From contig CM040744.1 in the NCBI GenBank assembly GCA_022829145.1, positions 5,429,001 through 5,493,000 on the forward strand: a DNA stretch of 64,000 nt, written 5' to 3'. The stretch is from Albula goreensis. Lineage: Eukaryota > Chordata > Actinopteri > Albuliformes > Albulidae. Below, in pieces: positions 39,295 to 51,908 of the stretch. The position numbers and the translations under genes are program-made. Below the pieces are notes generated by a model. It was not told the origin of the DNA and did not search any database. It saw only the letters and a program-made list of their open reading frames with translations. Numbering within the stretch: the first letter of the stretch is position 1; the number at the start of each line of letters is the position of its first letter.

Positions 39295-41686
39295 GTTATT
39301 GCACCAGGCAGATTTGCGACTCATGTCACTTAAATCCACCTGATTCCTGCTTTTAGTTTTTAAAAAGACAAGGAAGACAGCAATTGGCCGGTGTTGCAGG
39401 TTCGGCTTCATTCAGTGACGTCCAGCCAATAGCTCCTCCTGACGGAGACTAGCTGTGAATATCCCTTTGAAGTCACCTCCTCAGAGGGCCTGCATTGTGT
39501 CGGGGGTTCCATTTGTCCCACTAAAATCTCCTCATTATCTGCACTCTCGTAAATCACAATGGGGTTCGTTTCCCAGCTTGGGCCTTCACTACTGCCTCCT
39601 CCTGGGAAATAAGCGCAAACCCATCCTCACGCCTGGGAAACATGGGGAAAATTCAATAAGCCCTCGTTTTTGGAAGTTGTGGGGGGTTTAGAAAAAGAAA
39701 AACAACCTTTAGGCAACTGAAGAAACACATGCTGTTGATTTTTCTCTAGAGTGTTTGGGGGGTACATTTTATTCTGCTATTGAAAGGCCAGGTTCACAAT
39801 GAAAGAGCCTGAAGGAAACTCCTGCTTTCTCTATCAGTATAAAATATAATAATTACAGCATGGATTCACTCCCAGTGATTCAGTAGCAGTTTATAATAAA
39901 TCAGTCGTTTAAAACTTTGCTTACTGGTTTAAACCTAGAGGAGTGTACACATATTATATAACCCAATCAAAGCTTTTCTTTTGAATAGACTGAAGCTGGC
40001 AACCTGCAATCATCAACTCATTTTTCAGTCTTAATAATTTTAAAATGCTTGATTTCTTAAGTGTTCATGCCTGTGGTTTTCATACATATTATATTCACAA
40101 CCCGAGCATTCACCCTGACTGTTTTAGATCATGTAAAAATAAAAATTCTGTTTTGACTCCAAAAACTTTGGTGAAAAAAATTTGGCGTATTTCCATTTAA
40201 AAGAAATATTGTAATTGAAGTGTGAAAGTTCTCACCCCCCATTTCCAGTATACAAAACAACTTTTGTCTTATAAAAATGGGCATAAACTTCTAGCACCGA
40301 TTCATATGGCCTCATCATTATGGCCTGGTCAGTTGAACTGTGAGAAACGTGATTCATTCACTGACAGCACGCATTGGACATCTGTAGCTTAACATCTCCG
40401 CTGCCTTTCACTGTTAATGAGAGTTTTAATGGGCACCGATGATGTCATCTCGCCCAGGACGCCAGTGCAGTTTGAAACATGGCGCTACATAGAACCTGCC
40501 AGCCATTATAGCATATAAAGCAACACATAAACAGAGTAGTTCTACAAGTTGTTTTTTTTTTTCCTCCAGAGCTAAATTTGCTCCTCATTTCCTGAAATTG
40601 ATAGTAAAATTTTAATGGCTGAAATTCAGAATGCCATGCAGCTGCTGAATTCACTTTTCTGCTGTTACTGTGACTGGTGCTTATGCTTTCTTAAGATCTT
40701 TGTTAATCAAGTGAAACTTAGTTTAATGTTGAAATATAAATAAAATATCAAAAGATGTATAAAGCAATTCTCATGTTTCTGCTATGAATTCAAAACATTT
40801 TCTCATATTATTCAGCATTAGTCTAAAGTATGTGCGTAAATGTAGAGCATTCCCATCTTATGCAAAGGTGTGTAAAAAAATATTAAATTTTATACATCTC
40901 CTAGCATTGGCTGAAATTCTTCTTCTGACATTCACTATGTAGAAAGTCATTCAATTTGGAACTATATGTGGCCTAAGTGTCTCTTGGCCTCCATTAGGGT
41001 GAGATTAAAGGCCTGCCTTTTGTTTACACATCGACACGGTACATGGCTGAGCTGGTGGGCACAATGGGATCTCGTTCTCATTGTGTGCAAGTGGAGAAGA
41101 ATGGAGACCCCTGACACAGCAACATAATCCCACAATGCATCCCTTCACTTAGCAGTGCAAGAGAGGCCTGGAGTGTAGTCTTTTTCCCTGCAGGTCAAAG
41201 GGCTGAAATAGGGCTAAAACAGGTGATTGAGTCCCACTCAGCCATGCCTGTATAAGGCCCATTTTAGATGAAGAATGTCTGTGCTGCAATTCAAACACTT
41301 GGTTGATTATTATGTGTAGCTAGTCACTATGGAGATGAAAGGCCAACCATGACTTAAGAGCCACTAATTTAGAACTGTATTTAAGAGTAAAGTTGTGAGT
41401 TCGTAATTCTTTCTATGTGTTTTTTTTTCTCAAGCAGATTATGAAATGTGACCTGAGTTGAAGATTCAAGAGCCTCTGGAATTTTTAGATTTTAATAATT
41501 GGGGCTTTTGATTGGTTCTTACTGTTGTTGATGACCTTGAAAGCTATTTTTTTTTTTTTAAAATGTAACGGATCTCCAGGAGCAAAAGTAGACAGTTCAT
41601 CTAATTTTACAGTCTGCCTGAGCACTTGGACAGTCTATCTGAGTTCATGTACAGGAACCCTAAAGGACAAACTGTTTATGTTACAG

Positions 41687-41777
41687 GTCACTTCCTGGGC
41701 AACAACACAGTGATTGATGTGCTTAGGAGCCAAGGGTATGAAGTGGAGCATACCCCTGCAGGGCAGCCTGTCAGCAG
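41687..41777 (+). CDS. trabd2a: TIKI1-like Wnt protease, exon with GAGH histidine
   Basis: This 91-base exon (phase 1 in, phase 2 out) completes the glycine of GAG and encodes [20 protein letters not shown], then HTPAGQPVS. The joined GAGHFLGNN block is the C-terminal GxxH motif of the TraB/TIKI protease fold. NNT is a further N-glycosylation sequon. The segment ending [11 protein letters not shown] is where the folded domain gives way to a variable linker in this family. The acceptor is ttacag at 41681-41686 and the donor is CAG|GTAATA at 41778. Reading on without splicing gives a TAA stop at once, so the exon end is well supported. YEVEH favours TIKI1. Confidence 0.94.
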
Positions 41778-44700
41778 GTAATAGTAACCCTTACCTACAC
41801 TCACATCTTTTTCACTCTGTCACCAGCCACTAACTCTGCTGATTCCTCCACTATCCCATATTGCTGTCCTGTACCAAAGATGAGTTCTCCCTGTGCGGTT
41901 GTCTTCCAGACTTTAGCTGGTCTTAGGTGGTTCAAACAGGACACCTTATCGGTTTGTGCGTAGGGGGAACCGAGGCAAGTCACGCTCTGTGATAACCTAG
42001 GGCGTCAGTCAGCGTCAGGAAACGGACCAGCTGTTGAGATTCAGGGCCGACAAGACGCTAAACACACGCTGTCACTCTGAAGTTACTTTGTTAAGATGTC
42101 TGTTTTATACTGCTGAACAGTATCTAGTATCTAGAAACAGGTTGAGTCATTGCTAACTGAAAGTTAACTGTCCTTTAACAGTCTGTTACAAAACTGAAAA
42201 CCTGTTTTTGAAACTCCCAAATGGTTCGAATGTAAGTTCACAATACTTTACTCATCACTTCAGTGTAACCATTGCAAGGTAGGTGTTCCACTTTTGTCAT
42301 TTACACAAGAGCTGAAGGACACTGAGGACAGCTTGGCCCTCAAAATATGTTTCCAGTCATTTGGAATAGCATTGCAATTTTTGTAATTTAATTTTCTGTG
42401 GATTCCAACCACAATAAACATCCTGGGGTGAAGAACTAGAATGTATCGTCTTCAGCCAAATGTGTCCTCGCTGTATCTTTTTCAACAGAAGATTTGTTAT
42501 TTTTTTATGCCTTGTTTTCAATAGTGCAAATAACCTAAATACTTGCCTGGCTTTGGATTATTCCCGTCTTTTGTCACATGAGGTGGCATAAGGTCACATG
42601 TGTCTTGCGTTTTCCTCACCTGAGGAGCTATGCTCATATATTTATTACTATTCATCTCCCTGTTTTACCAATTGGATTTCAAATGGAAATCATTTTCCAT
42701 AAAGTGTACCCCTCGTCTGTGCAATTTTACCACAGACTGTCATCCAAAATGTCCAGTTCTGGGCAAATTATCACATGAAACGTGTTGTCTGTCTATCAAA
42801 TAATTTAGAGATTTGTTAGTAGTTTTCTCTTTTTTGCATGGATTTCTGAATCAGTCCTAAATAAGTGTACAACTCATTGTACATTTACATTTTATTTTTG
42901 CACATATCCTGACTAAAGTTTTGTATTTGCACAAAGCTGTTGAGTCTTTACCATCTGAATGTAACTGTAATCCAGTGGTGTCGATTTTTATATTTGGTTC
43001 TCAGTAACAAAAACAAGTGTTGGGCCACCTATAGGAAAGACATGATTAGTTTAATGTTTGTAGCCAGATCAGTATCATTGCCACAGTACCAGCTTTGTTA
43101 CATAGCGCAATCCTGATTGTATGTTATGATATGTATATGAGCAACACTTGAATGTACACTCTGTCGTTGGGTTAACTTGTGTGATTTCTGCTGTTTGTTG
43201 TATTGAGGTTAAGAGTCAGTTCAGAGTATAAGAATGCCTCCTCGTGGGTTAAGAGACAACCACAACGATAACTCCATATCATCCCAAATCGCTCAACACA
43301 CATACTCAATGGCAGAGAGCCTCCTGGATAATGTATGGTGCCAGAATAGACTCTTCCACTGTTTGCTCAGTGAACTGTTAGTATAAACATGGTATATGAA
43401 ATGTGATTTGTACAGGTCTTCATTGGTAAGCTGTCGGGTTTTCCAGCAAAATTCTAGATGTGTCTGTCCAAGCCACATGAGTTTAAACATTACCACTTTG
43501 CTGTGCTATGTCAAGTCCAAAACCACTAGAACACCATCCAACGTGACAACACGGCGATATTTGATATACTTGCCTCATGAGGCACAAGGCATGCTCGACA
43601 TCACATCGGATCTCTAAAGACAAAAATATCAAAATTCAGCATGTCACGTGATTGTAGAGGTCCTTTGCAAAGAAAATAGTTGCAGGTTACATTTCAAAAG
43701 TTCCTCAGACAGAATAAAATGTTGAATAGATGAAAATAAGCAACCAAGAATTGAATGTGATGCCAGGACTACAGTTTATGCCCTGGTTTCAAATCACATA
43801 CATTGAAATGAAGTGAGGGCCTTTGATGTGGTGAGCTAATTGGCCAATCCATCATAACACTTATTTTTAGAGCATATTTTCACTTACTTACAACCTGAAA
43901 TTGTGCTTGCAGTCTAGTGAGATACTAAGTCAAAATTATGAGGTAAATTATTGAATATTTCTGAAGAAAGCAGCTCTGGGTGTCCTGTACAGAAAAAACT
44001 GTATCCTTCAGGCCCTAGCTTGGACTTTCTGAGAACCTTCTCTGTTTGCCTCTGTGTGATTCCTCCCACTGGGTTAAAAGTATTGCTCACCCATCCGAGC
44101 CCTGAAAGCTTGGCATTGTTTTTATAGCTTCATCTAGCTGAATGGCGTGTGGGTGACACAGTGAGATTTCTTCTTGGGTATAGGTTTACAGAGGTGAGTC
44201 AGTCGCCCTCGCAAAGTTCTCAGGGGATCAGAAACCAAAAGCTCTGGGGGGGTTGGGGGGGGGGCTCATTGAACAGTAAAGTTCTGCAACTGGATCACCA
44301 TAATGAATTAGCTTTTTACAATGCGGTAAAGCTTAGTCAACAAAATAAATACATTTCCCCAGCTGTATATTGTGTGTTTGATAGCATTGTTTGGCTATTA
44401 ATGCCGTCGTCCTACTTTGTGTGTGGTTCCCTGATAAGAACCTCATAAACTCATTAGGTTGTGGTAGAAATGGGTATCAGAGGGAAGTGCGGGCTGCATC
44501 ATGTCAACTTATGCCCCGTCTCCCCTGAAAGTCAAGGTGGGTGGCAGTCTCTTAGTTATCTGAGTCCCACTGCTCCCTGCATATCAGACCATGTCTGTTT
44601 CACCTCAGACCACAGTTTCTACCTCAGAAAGAAAGGCAATCGCTACGGAAGGGATAAGAGAAAGATTGTGAGGAGGAAGTGAGAGAAAGTGTGCAGGAGA

Positions 44701-45385
44701 TATAATCTAGCTCCTCTCAAATTAAGATCTAAGATGTTCCCCAGACCATCTCGTAAAGGGAAAAACAATCAGTTTTTCTGCCAAACCCCTCCTTGATCTG
44801 AAAATGAATGCAAAACAGAGACCGGAATGTTCCATCGTAAATATGCACAACTCGAGTCGGGAATTTTGGCTTAAGCGTTATTTGTATATAATGCAGCTGT
44901 AATTTGAAGTTTCTGTCGTCTTTTTTTCAAGTGTTTAAACTTGCATCTGTGTGCACGAGTTAACTAACGGTGGAATGATCATTGTTTTCATTTGAAGCAG
45001 CTGCTACTCTTAACGTGAAGAATCAAAGAAAGCTGTGCTTGACCACCTTGGCAAGGCCTCTGTAATAATAATAAGAAGAGGAAGAATAAAAAAAAATAAA
45101 CAGTTGCTGTTATGGTGATGATGATTAATAATGCCCAGAACATCTGCTGTTATTATTATTATTAGTAGTAATAGTAGTTGTAGTATCAGTTTATTTGCGT
45201 TTACCTTCAACAAAGCTGTATCACCTAAGTTTGTCACCGTCTTCCTTTAACCTCAAGCAATATTTTTACCAGATTTTTGTTAACTCTCCTTTAATCCTCT
45301 CAACAGAATTTTGGAAGAATCTTAATTATGAAGTATGCCTGAGTTGAATAAAATATGTGCCTGAAATGAGATCCTTTTTTTTCAG
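41778..45385 (+). other. trabd2a: 3.6-kb intron of trabd2a
   Basis: Runs from GTAATA at 41778 to the polypyrimidine tract and CAG ending at 45385. I see no recognisable exon inside, although the phase problem at the next exon means a small missed exon cannot be excluded. A mixed ATT/AGT-repeat tract lies near 45150-45180 and a poly-G-rich patch near 44245-44264. Confidence 0.8.
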
Positions 45386-45656
45386 TGGTAGATCTCCAAA
45401 ATCCCCCACCATTCCTCTGCATGCGCCTTACTCGACGGGACAGGAACTCGAGCCATCCCCCCCTCCTGGAGCCCTTCCTCCATGAGCACCAGGAGCGCCT
45501 GCTGGAGGAGGAGGCGCTGCCCCACATGCTCCTGCCTGACAGGCTGGACCTGCTGGAGGAGGTGGAGCGGAAGCTGAAGAAGAAGCGCCGCAACAAGCAG
45601 AGGAAGCAGCAGCAGCTGCGGCAGTTTAACGACCTGTGGGTCCGCATAGAGGAAAG
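45386..45656 (+). CDS. trabd2a: TIKI1-like linker exon (ends RQFNDLWVRIEE), apparent frame break
   Basis: This 271-base exon encodes the variable linker and the conserved RQFNDLWVRIEE motif. Before that motif come an acidic, leucine-rich stretch (ERLLEEEALPHMLLPDRL) and a strongly basic one (KLKKKRRNKQRKQQQ). The acceptor is ttttttttcag at 45375-45385 and the donor is AAG|GTAAGG at 45657. The previous exon ends in phase 2, so the splice-consistent frame starts S-G-R-S-P-K-S-P-T-I-P-L and is Pro/Ser-rich, as TIKI linkers are, but it reaches a TGA at 45483-45485. The frame that encodes RQFNDLW is offset by one base. A C7 run at 45467-45473 lies just before the stop and is the likely site of an extra base. 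A missed small exon upstream is the alternative. Confidence 0.85.
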
Positions 45657-46146
45657 GTAAGGCTCAGCTATCCCTAGCTATTTCGATTCCAGCAAGCTGT
45701 TTGGTCCTGCCCTAGTATTGCTCTAGCATACACGAAACAACCCTGCCTTGCCGGCTCAGCCCTGTTTTTATATATATAGAGAAGGGTATGTCTGCAGGTT
45801 CAAGTGTCAGGACATGGTCTGACAGTTGAGGTGGAAGTGACGTAACGTGACATTTTTTTTTCCTGTGATTTCATTAGTGAGTCATGTTCTGAGGCTTAAG
45901 ACTCGGTTCGCCTACATGGCAGACATTTTCAATGTTTTTAATTGGAGATGAAGAATTACTATACTTACTTTCCATCAGTAGCCTCACTAGCTATGTTATG
46001 TGTCATTTATTTGCTGGCGAGACATGAAGGGTAGTCTCCATGTTTTTATCAGGTAATTTGGAGAAAAGGACACGGTAGCTAGTAGTTGACTATCGGTAGC
46101 CTAGCAATGTTGCTTCCTTTATGCATTAGTTAGCTTGTGTTGTTGC

Positions 46147-46186
46147 ATTATTATTATTATTATTATTATGATTATTATTATTATTG
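46147..46186. repeat. (ATT)n microsatellite
   Basis: About 13 ATT units with a single ATG interruption, in the last intron. Confidence 0.93.
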
Positions 46187-48825
46187 TCATCACTGTTGTG
46201 CTTATTACTCCTTTCCTTTTTAAACATAATCAGCTAACAAGCCGACTTACTGCATTTTTTTTAAGTGACACTTTGTATATGTTTGTTTTTTTTTCCAATA
46301 TTATTAATGCTATTGAAATGTAGGTATGTACTGGAATTGTGGTCCTACCTGTGTTTTCAAAACCCACGGACAAAAATCGTCGTCATTAGTTAAATTTCAG
46401 AGGTACTGTGTAGGAAAAGCATTGTTATTATTGTTGTTGTGGTTCATATTTCTTTATTCAAGTAGCGTTAGCTGAGGGAAACTGCAGCAGGTTTAATTTA
46501 AATAGCTGCGCTGTCTTGAAGGGGTGTGTTCTACTATTATTGTAGCTGTTTCGCTGCTGCTGACCTGGAAGAACCAACCATCTCAGGTATCCTGATACAG
46601 GCCCGAACAGTGATGGAGCCCAGCACTGTATCGCTCCCATCTACTTACTAACTTCTGGGGAAACTATACAATCACTTTTTTGTGCTGGATAATGGCAAAA
46701 GTAGAAAGCTAGCATTGCGTATGTGCTGGAGGCTTTTTGCCTATTTCTGTATTATCCTATCACTTTCTGCTGATGTTGACCTCAATCCCAGCCCAGTCAT
46801 CCGCGCTACTTCTCTGTCATCAGTTGGATCTTTAAGTGGCAGCCAATAACGGAGGTAAACTTATTCCTTCTGTGGCAGTCTCTGACTTGCATTAGCCACT
46901 CAGATAAATCCTTGGTAGAGACACGCCACATCTCGCTGGAAACAGCAAAATTTATTTCTGCTAAAACTGATGTTTGCTCTTCCTCTGTGTTAACTGAGTG
47001 CTGGAGATTGAAAAGTGACGATCAGAACTTGCCCTACTGCTGCTTCTTCCTGGCGTTGTCATGCACGTTTTATGGGATTTCATCCTTCATGTGTATATGA
47101 AGCATGAAATCCTGTCTCCAACCTTAAGCTTTCCAACACAAATTCAGGTTTAGTCTAATTATGCTTACCTTGACTTGCATTTGACACATACGACCGCTCA
47201 TTGCCCCTAGAATGCTAACTGTTGAGAAACTAAGCAGGGTTTCTCCAGTCTCTCGCTAAAGCCCCTGTAGCTCACTACACCCAGGCTGAGGTGGAGCTTG
47301 GTGACTGGATCCCTGGGTATCGCTTTCCTCTTTCATGTTTGGGCGATGAGGGGAAGCCATGTTATCTCTGGGATCTAGCTGTCCTCCTGCAGGTCCACTG
47401 GAGGCTAGCATGCACCCAATCTGATTACATCTTCCTCGCTAATTTGATATGTATCCTAATGCATTCCATTGAGGGAGTTTGTCCCAGCTGGTCCCTGGCA
47501 TGTCAGGTTTTTTTTTTTATGGGCCTATTTAACTCAAACACAGATATGAGAGAAACTGTCCCAAGTAAAACAATATACTTTACAAGCTATACTCATAGAC
47601 TTAGATGGTGGAGACCAGATTGTGTCTCAGATATATTTGTCTTTGAACGCCATTCTCATGTGTCCTTTTCCTGCATGATTCTTAGTGCTTGTTCTGTGGA
47701 AATGTCAATGAGAAAAGACTGATAATGTGAACTATTTAAATAGCAAGCAATTGAAAAGCAATATAGCTGAAATGTTGTAGAACATTTATGTTCAGAGGTC
47801 ATGTGTTAATGAAACCCTGAGTCAGTACTGTGGAAAAGTCAGGCTGGAGATTTTCTCCCTGAGGACCAAATAAGATTTCTAGAGATGTTGTTTTTGTAGG
47901 ATAGTGAGACCAAATAATAAATAAGTTAACAGGGACCATAATAAATCAAGAATGCAGAATGTAAAAACAGAATTTCGTAAGAGAATCCATGTCATCACTT
48001 TTAAATTTTTGAGTGGGTATTACACAAAAATGTAGCTTAAAAGCTCCCCGCCCACCATTTTTCAAAGACAAAATAAAAAAGAAGTTGATATCAAGGATGA
48101 TATCACATACCTCAAGAATGATATTTGGCCTTGCCTGTCCTTCACCATCACATGTGAGCACTTCCTAAATGGATATTCATCAGCACAATGCTATGAACAA
48201 GAGAAAGCACAAGTTTTCTACACAGGTTAATGCGGCAGTGTTGTGTATTCTGTGAGTGGAATGGCTTGCGGTTGTGTGCTTCGTGGTTTTGTTTGACCTA
48301 TTCCATGCAAATCCAAATGTGAATAACAGAAAGCCTGCAAAGCTTCATTCCTGATTGTAAATACTGAATGTTCATGAAGGAAAATGTAACGAATGAATCA
48401 TTAAGATTCATGGCCAGCAATAAAAATACAAAATGTCTAATATTCAAATCCTCCAATGTCTCTCTATCCAAACTTATTTAATGTAATATTTTGAATTTTT
48501 GTGGAGAAATTCTCATGAGTAGATTTCTGGATAGATGTTCGAAAAGCATTTTGATGCAAGCCATCAGGAATCTTCTCCACTGCCAAAGAACAGTGGAACC
48601 CAGTTGTCAGGTCTTCCCTATGGTGAGAGAAATGGCCCGTGGTTTTCACGACTTTCATCTCATTTAATTGACCATGTGAAAATGTGTGGCTGCAAATCAT
48701 GTTTTAGCTCTCTATCTGGAGCTTAATTCATTGCCCAGTGTTTAATGGGTATTTTGGAGGATTGATTTCTGCTGCAGTGAGAAATTTTGACATTAATAAA
48801 TAACTACAACAGCTAAGGGTTGTTT

Positions 48826-49605
48826 GGTATACTGGTACTTTAAAACTACAGAGATATGAAAATTTTAAAAGGGTACTATACCACTATTTTTCAAAATTTC
48901 AGAGCTTGATAAAAATGTGTTGAACTTGCTTTATATTGCAATCATTGGAAAACATTGCGTCACATTTCCACTTTGCGTCACAGTGTAGGTAGAATACTTT
49001 ACGTGTGGTCACATGTTCCTAGACAAATGGAAACCGACAAAGAAAAGAGTCATCTGCAAGTCGTGGAAAAGAAGGGTTGTTGAAATATAATTTTTGTTTC
49101 ATTTTTTGAGTCATTTTAGGTTATTAATTTGCTGTCAAAGGCTGTTAGTGCATTTGTAGAGCTTCTCTGAGTGGAAAAAACGCTGCCTAGAGCGCTTTCT
49201 GAGCTGATGTGGAAAAGTGGCTGACGCGACGGCTCAGTTCTGCTTTGTATTGAACGATGGCGGCTAGCTAGCTACTTTCAAGTAATTTCCTCAACATCTA
49301 ACCATTTAATACAAAACTAGATAGCCAGCTAGCTTTTTATATTTTATATATTCGCTACTTATATTCACCAACAATGCTAATCTTTCAATCTGAAATCGTT
49401 TTTCTCTCTTTGATAAAAAGCAGCTGACCTCACTCCACTTTTTTCAACTTCGAAAGCACTTCTGTTTTGCCAAAAAGCAGCCAGGAGCGTTGCTTTTTAA
49501 ACACTTCTCATAGTATTCCATGTAAAATAGGCTTGTGAGCACAGCCTAAAGGTATTGATTCGGTATTGATACTGAGGTACCAAAGCTGGAATTGGTACCG
49601 ATTTA
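48826..49605. mobile_element. Candidate hAT/MITE-like inverted-repeat element
   Basis: The left end has ggtatactggtacttt (48826-48841) and, about 20 bases in, aaaattttaaaagggtacta. The right end has repeated GGTATTGAT/GGTACC units (49551-49600), and its reverse complement contains aaaatttttaaatcggtacc. The outer parts are therefore imperfect inverted repeats. An inner pair, aacgctgcctagagcgcttt (about 49180) and gccaggagcgttgctttt (about 49480), is also inverted. Strings of GGTACC/GGTATT units like these are familiar from ends of fish DNA transposons. There is no transposase frame, so it would be non-autonomous or decayed. Confidence 0.35.
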
Positions 49606-51694
49606 AAAATTTTGGAGACAATCCAACGCTACTACAGTTATAGATGGAGGTCACCAGCCTGGTTAAGAAGATGTTGAGGGGATATTTATGTCTTTAGTAA
49701 TTTCCATTAACAATTACATGTAGTTTACATATGGTCAAGGGTAGTAAGAAAAGAATGGTTGTTTTGAGATGGAGGAAGGGGGCTTGAAACCAGTTTTTTT
49801 TTTACCCTCATCTGTTTTACAAACCCTCTGTTGACACAGATGTTGGAAGCACATGTCATTTACAACCAGAAACTCTGAAAAAAAATTATTTGACCCCAGT
49901 TTTCTCGTAGCTGAGGGGGAAAGAACAGATTTGTCCATTTTGAGTCCTGGCAGATTTTGCTGTTTTTTTAAAGGGAGTTTGCAAATGCAGCTACCCTGTG
50001 TAAAACAATGTTTACCTTTTTCATCCAATCAGATTCAGACATTGGCCTGAAGTTCAGCAATTCATGAATTTGAGAATAAGTATAAATAAAGATGTACTCC
50101 ATTGTAATAGTGAAGGCATATTATTGTCATTAGCCTGTGTTGGCAATGTCATATTCATTCTGTTTTCTTTTGAATTTTGAGTCAACATACATCTTCATAT
50201 GTATAACACAATATTTTCCAATGACAAAATGATCAACTATCTTTATTTTATATGCCATACTTATGCTGACACTTCAGACCCAATTACTCCTTTTCTCCTG
50301 AATTGAGCTGCTTACAGAAAAGAATATCATTTATAAAAAAATAAATTCTTACGGCTTTGGGACACCAAAAAAAATAAAAGAAAAACAAATACCAACTCTG
50401 AACTGAATTGTAAAATAAGTAGAAACTCTAGGAAAATGTCCAAACTACCGCTTTATCCGAGATCAATCTGAAAAGTAAATATTATTAATGAGAACTGCAT
50501 TCCAGTGATCAAAATACACCTTTTAATTTTTTACAGATTACATTTGGGAGCTTAAACTCGGGTCAGCCTCGGCTATAGGCTTTTCACTTGCTATTTTCAT
50601 ATTAGTAAGGATGTACTTCCACAGAATGTATTTCTGAATGCATGAAAATGAACCAAATCCATGATCGGGGTTTCTCCATACATATTACATTAAATTTAGA
50701 TTTTTTGAAAATTAGAGTCACTGTCCAATCGTTACTGAGGAACCTGTTGATTTGTTTTGACTGGCCAGCTCCCAGTCACAACTGCGCTGGCTTGGCAGAG
50801 AGGACATCAAAAGGCCTGGCCGAAATGATTTAATGGCTGTTCTCAGCAGGCTTACAGACTGACTGAGTCCTGCTCTCCTGGATTTGTCTGCCATCCGTCT
50901 CTGAGGTCTTTAGCACCAGAGCCAACTGGCACGTTTCCACCAGCTGACAGTCTCCTGCTGTACAGTCTAATGTCTCAGTAAAACCTAATTTAATTGGCTG
51001 AAGTTCTCTTGAAAGGTCTCTTTTTTTAGAGCACCTTATTATTTCCATTATTTTCTTTTTCTCTCTTTCAAAGTCTTTAACCCCTGTTCAATAGTATTTG
51101 GGAAAGTATGTGGGTTTTGTGAGCAGGACCTTGCTATTTGTCAACATCCATATTTCAATGCTTTTCCTCCCTAAAATAATGTTTTTGTGTAGCCATGTTG
51201 GGTAGATGAACATAAATTTGAGGACAAAAACATGCAGGGCAACAAAAGTTTGCTTTGTTGAAACATTGCATGGATTTTTACTGGAACACTGGTTAAAGGA
51301 ATTCATGTGATCAACTGGTATTTCTCAGAGGAAATGAAGCCGTTGTCTGCTTTGCACAATCCAGTAAGTCTTATGAAGTAATAACAACAGAAGCTGAATA
51401 CATTAGCAGTGTCAGATACTGTCAATATTCTGTGCTAAAAATTCTGTGGCTGCATTACACCATTCCCTCGTTGCATTATGGAATAGTGACTAAACGTTTG
51501 CTATTATTCAAATTGAAGATACATAATTCTACTTGATTGTAAAGCTATGCTTACATAAGTTTAAATTTGTTTGAAAATGATTGTAGTGACATCAAAAATG
51601 ATGAAATTCAGTATCAGCTGTGTTTGTGTTCCTTATTTTGCTGCATGCTGTCCGAAGGTGATTGTCTAACAGCGTCCATTTTTTTCTCTTGCAG

Positions 51695-51908
51695 CAGCAC
51701 ACAGGAACCTCCTTCCCCTCCTCCCCTGGTCCGCATCATAAACGGTTACATCACGGTCCAACCGTATATCCGAGGCCACAGGCGGTCTGACCATATGCGG
51801 ACATTGGTGGACTCCGCCCCTGCCCACGACTGGTCCATGCTCGCCATTCTGTTGACTGCTTGCATTCAGGTCTTGACATTCCTGCTGTGCTGTTCCCATG
51901 TGCTGTGA
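51695..51908 (+). CDS. trabd2a: TIKI1-like last coding exon with hydrophobic C-terminus
   Basis: The terminal coding exon takes up the phase-2 codon as AG+C (Ser) and encodes about 71 residues: a Pro-rich start (STQEPPSPPPLVRIINGYIT), then VQPYIRGHRRSDHM, then a hydrophobic tail WSMLAILLTACIQVLTFLL ending CCSHVL. The stop is TGA at 51906-51908. A C-terminal hydrophobic segment with almost nothing after it fits the membrane tether of TIKI proteins, either a type I transmembrane helix or a GPI-attachment signal; I cannot tell which. The acceptor is a tandem gcagcag: the second AG would start the exon at 51698 and drop one serine without changing frame. Confidence 0.9.

Larger units (their letters stand above)
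11059..41686 (+). other. trabd2a: 30.6-kb intron of trabd2a
   Basis: A canonical intron running from GTGAGT at 11059 to ttacag at 41681-41686. I found no convincing internal exons; the open frames inside are short and match no domain I recognise. Transposon remnants, microsatellites and the CpG-rich patch inside it are listed separately. Most of the rest is AT-rich unassigned DNA, which in a vertebrate developmental gene could include conserved non-coding enhancers, but that cannot be judged from one sequence. Confidence 0.9.
45657..51694 (+). other. trabd2a: 6.0-kb last intron of trabd2a
   Basis: Runs from GTAAGG at 45657 to tctcttgcag at 51694. It contains an ATT microsatellite (about 46147-46186) and a candidate inverted-repeat element at 48826-49605. 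I see no recognisable exon elsewhere in it; the open frames are short and unassigned. Confidence 0.88.

Noticed and set aside
47291..47722. 143-codon open frame in the last intron
   Set aside because: No domain, lies wholly within a trabd2a intron, no supporting splice sites.
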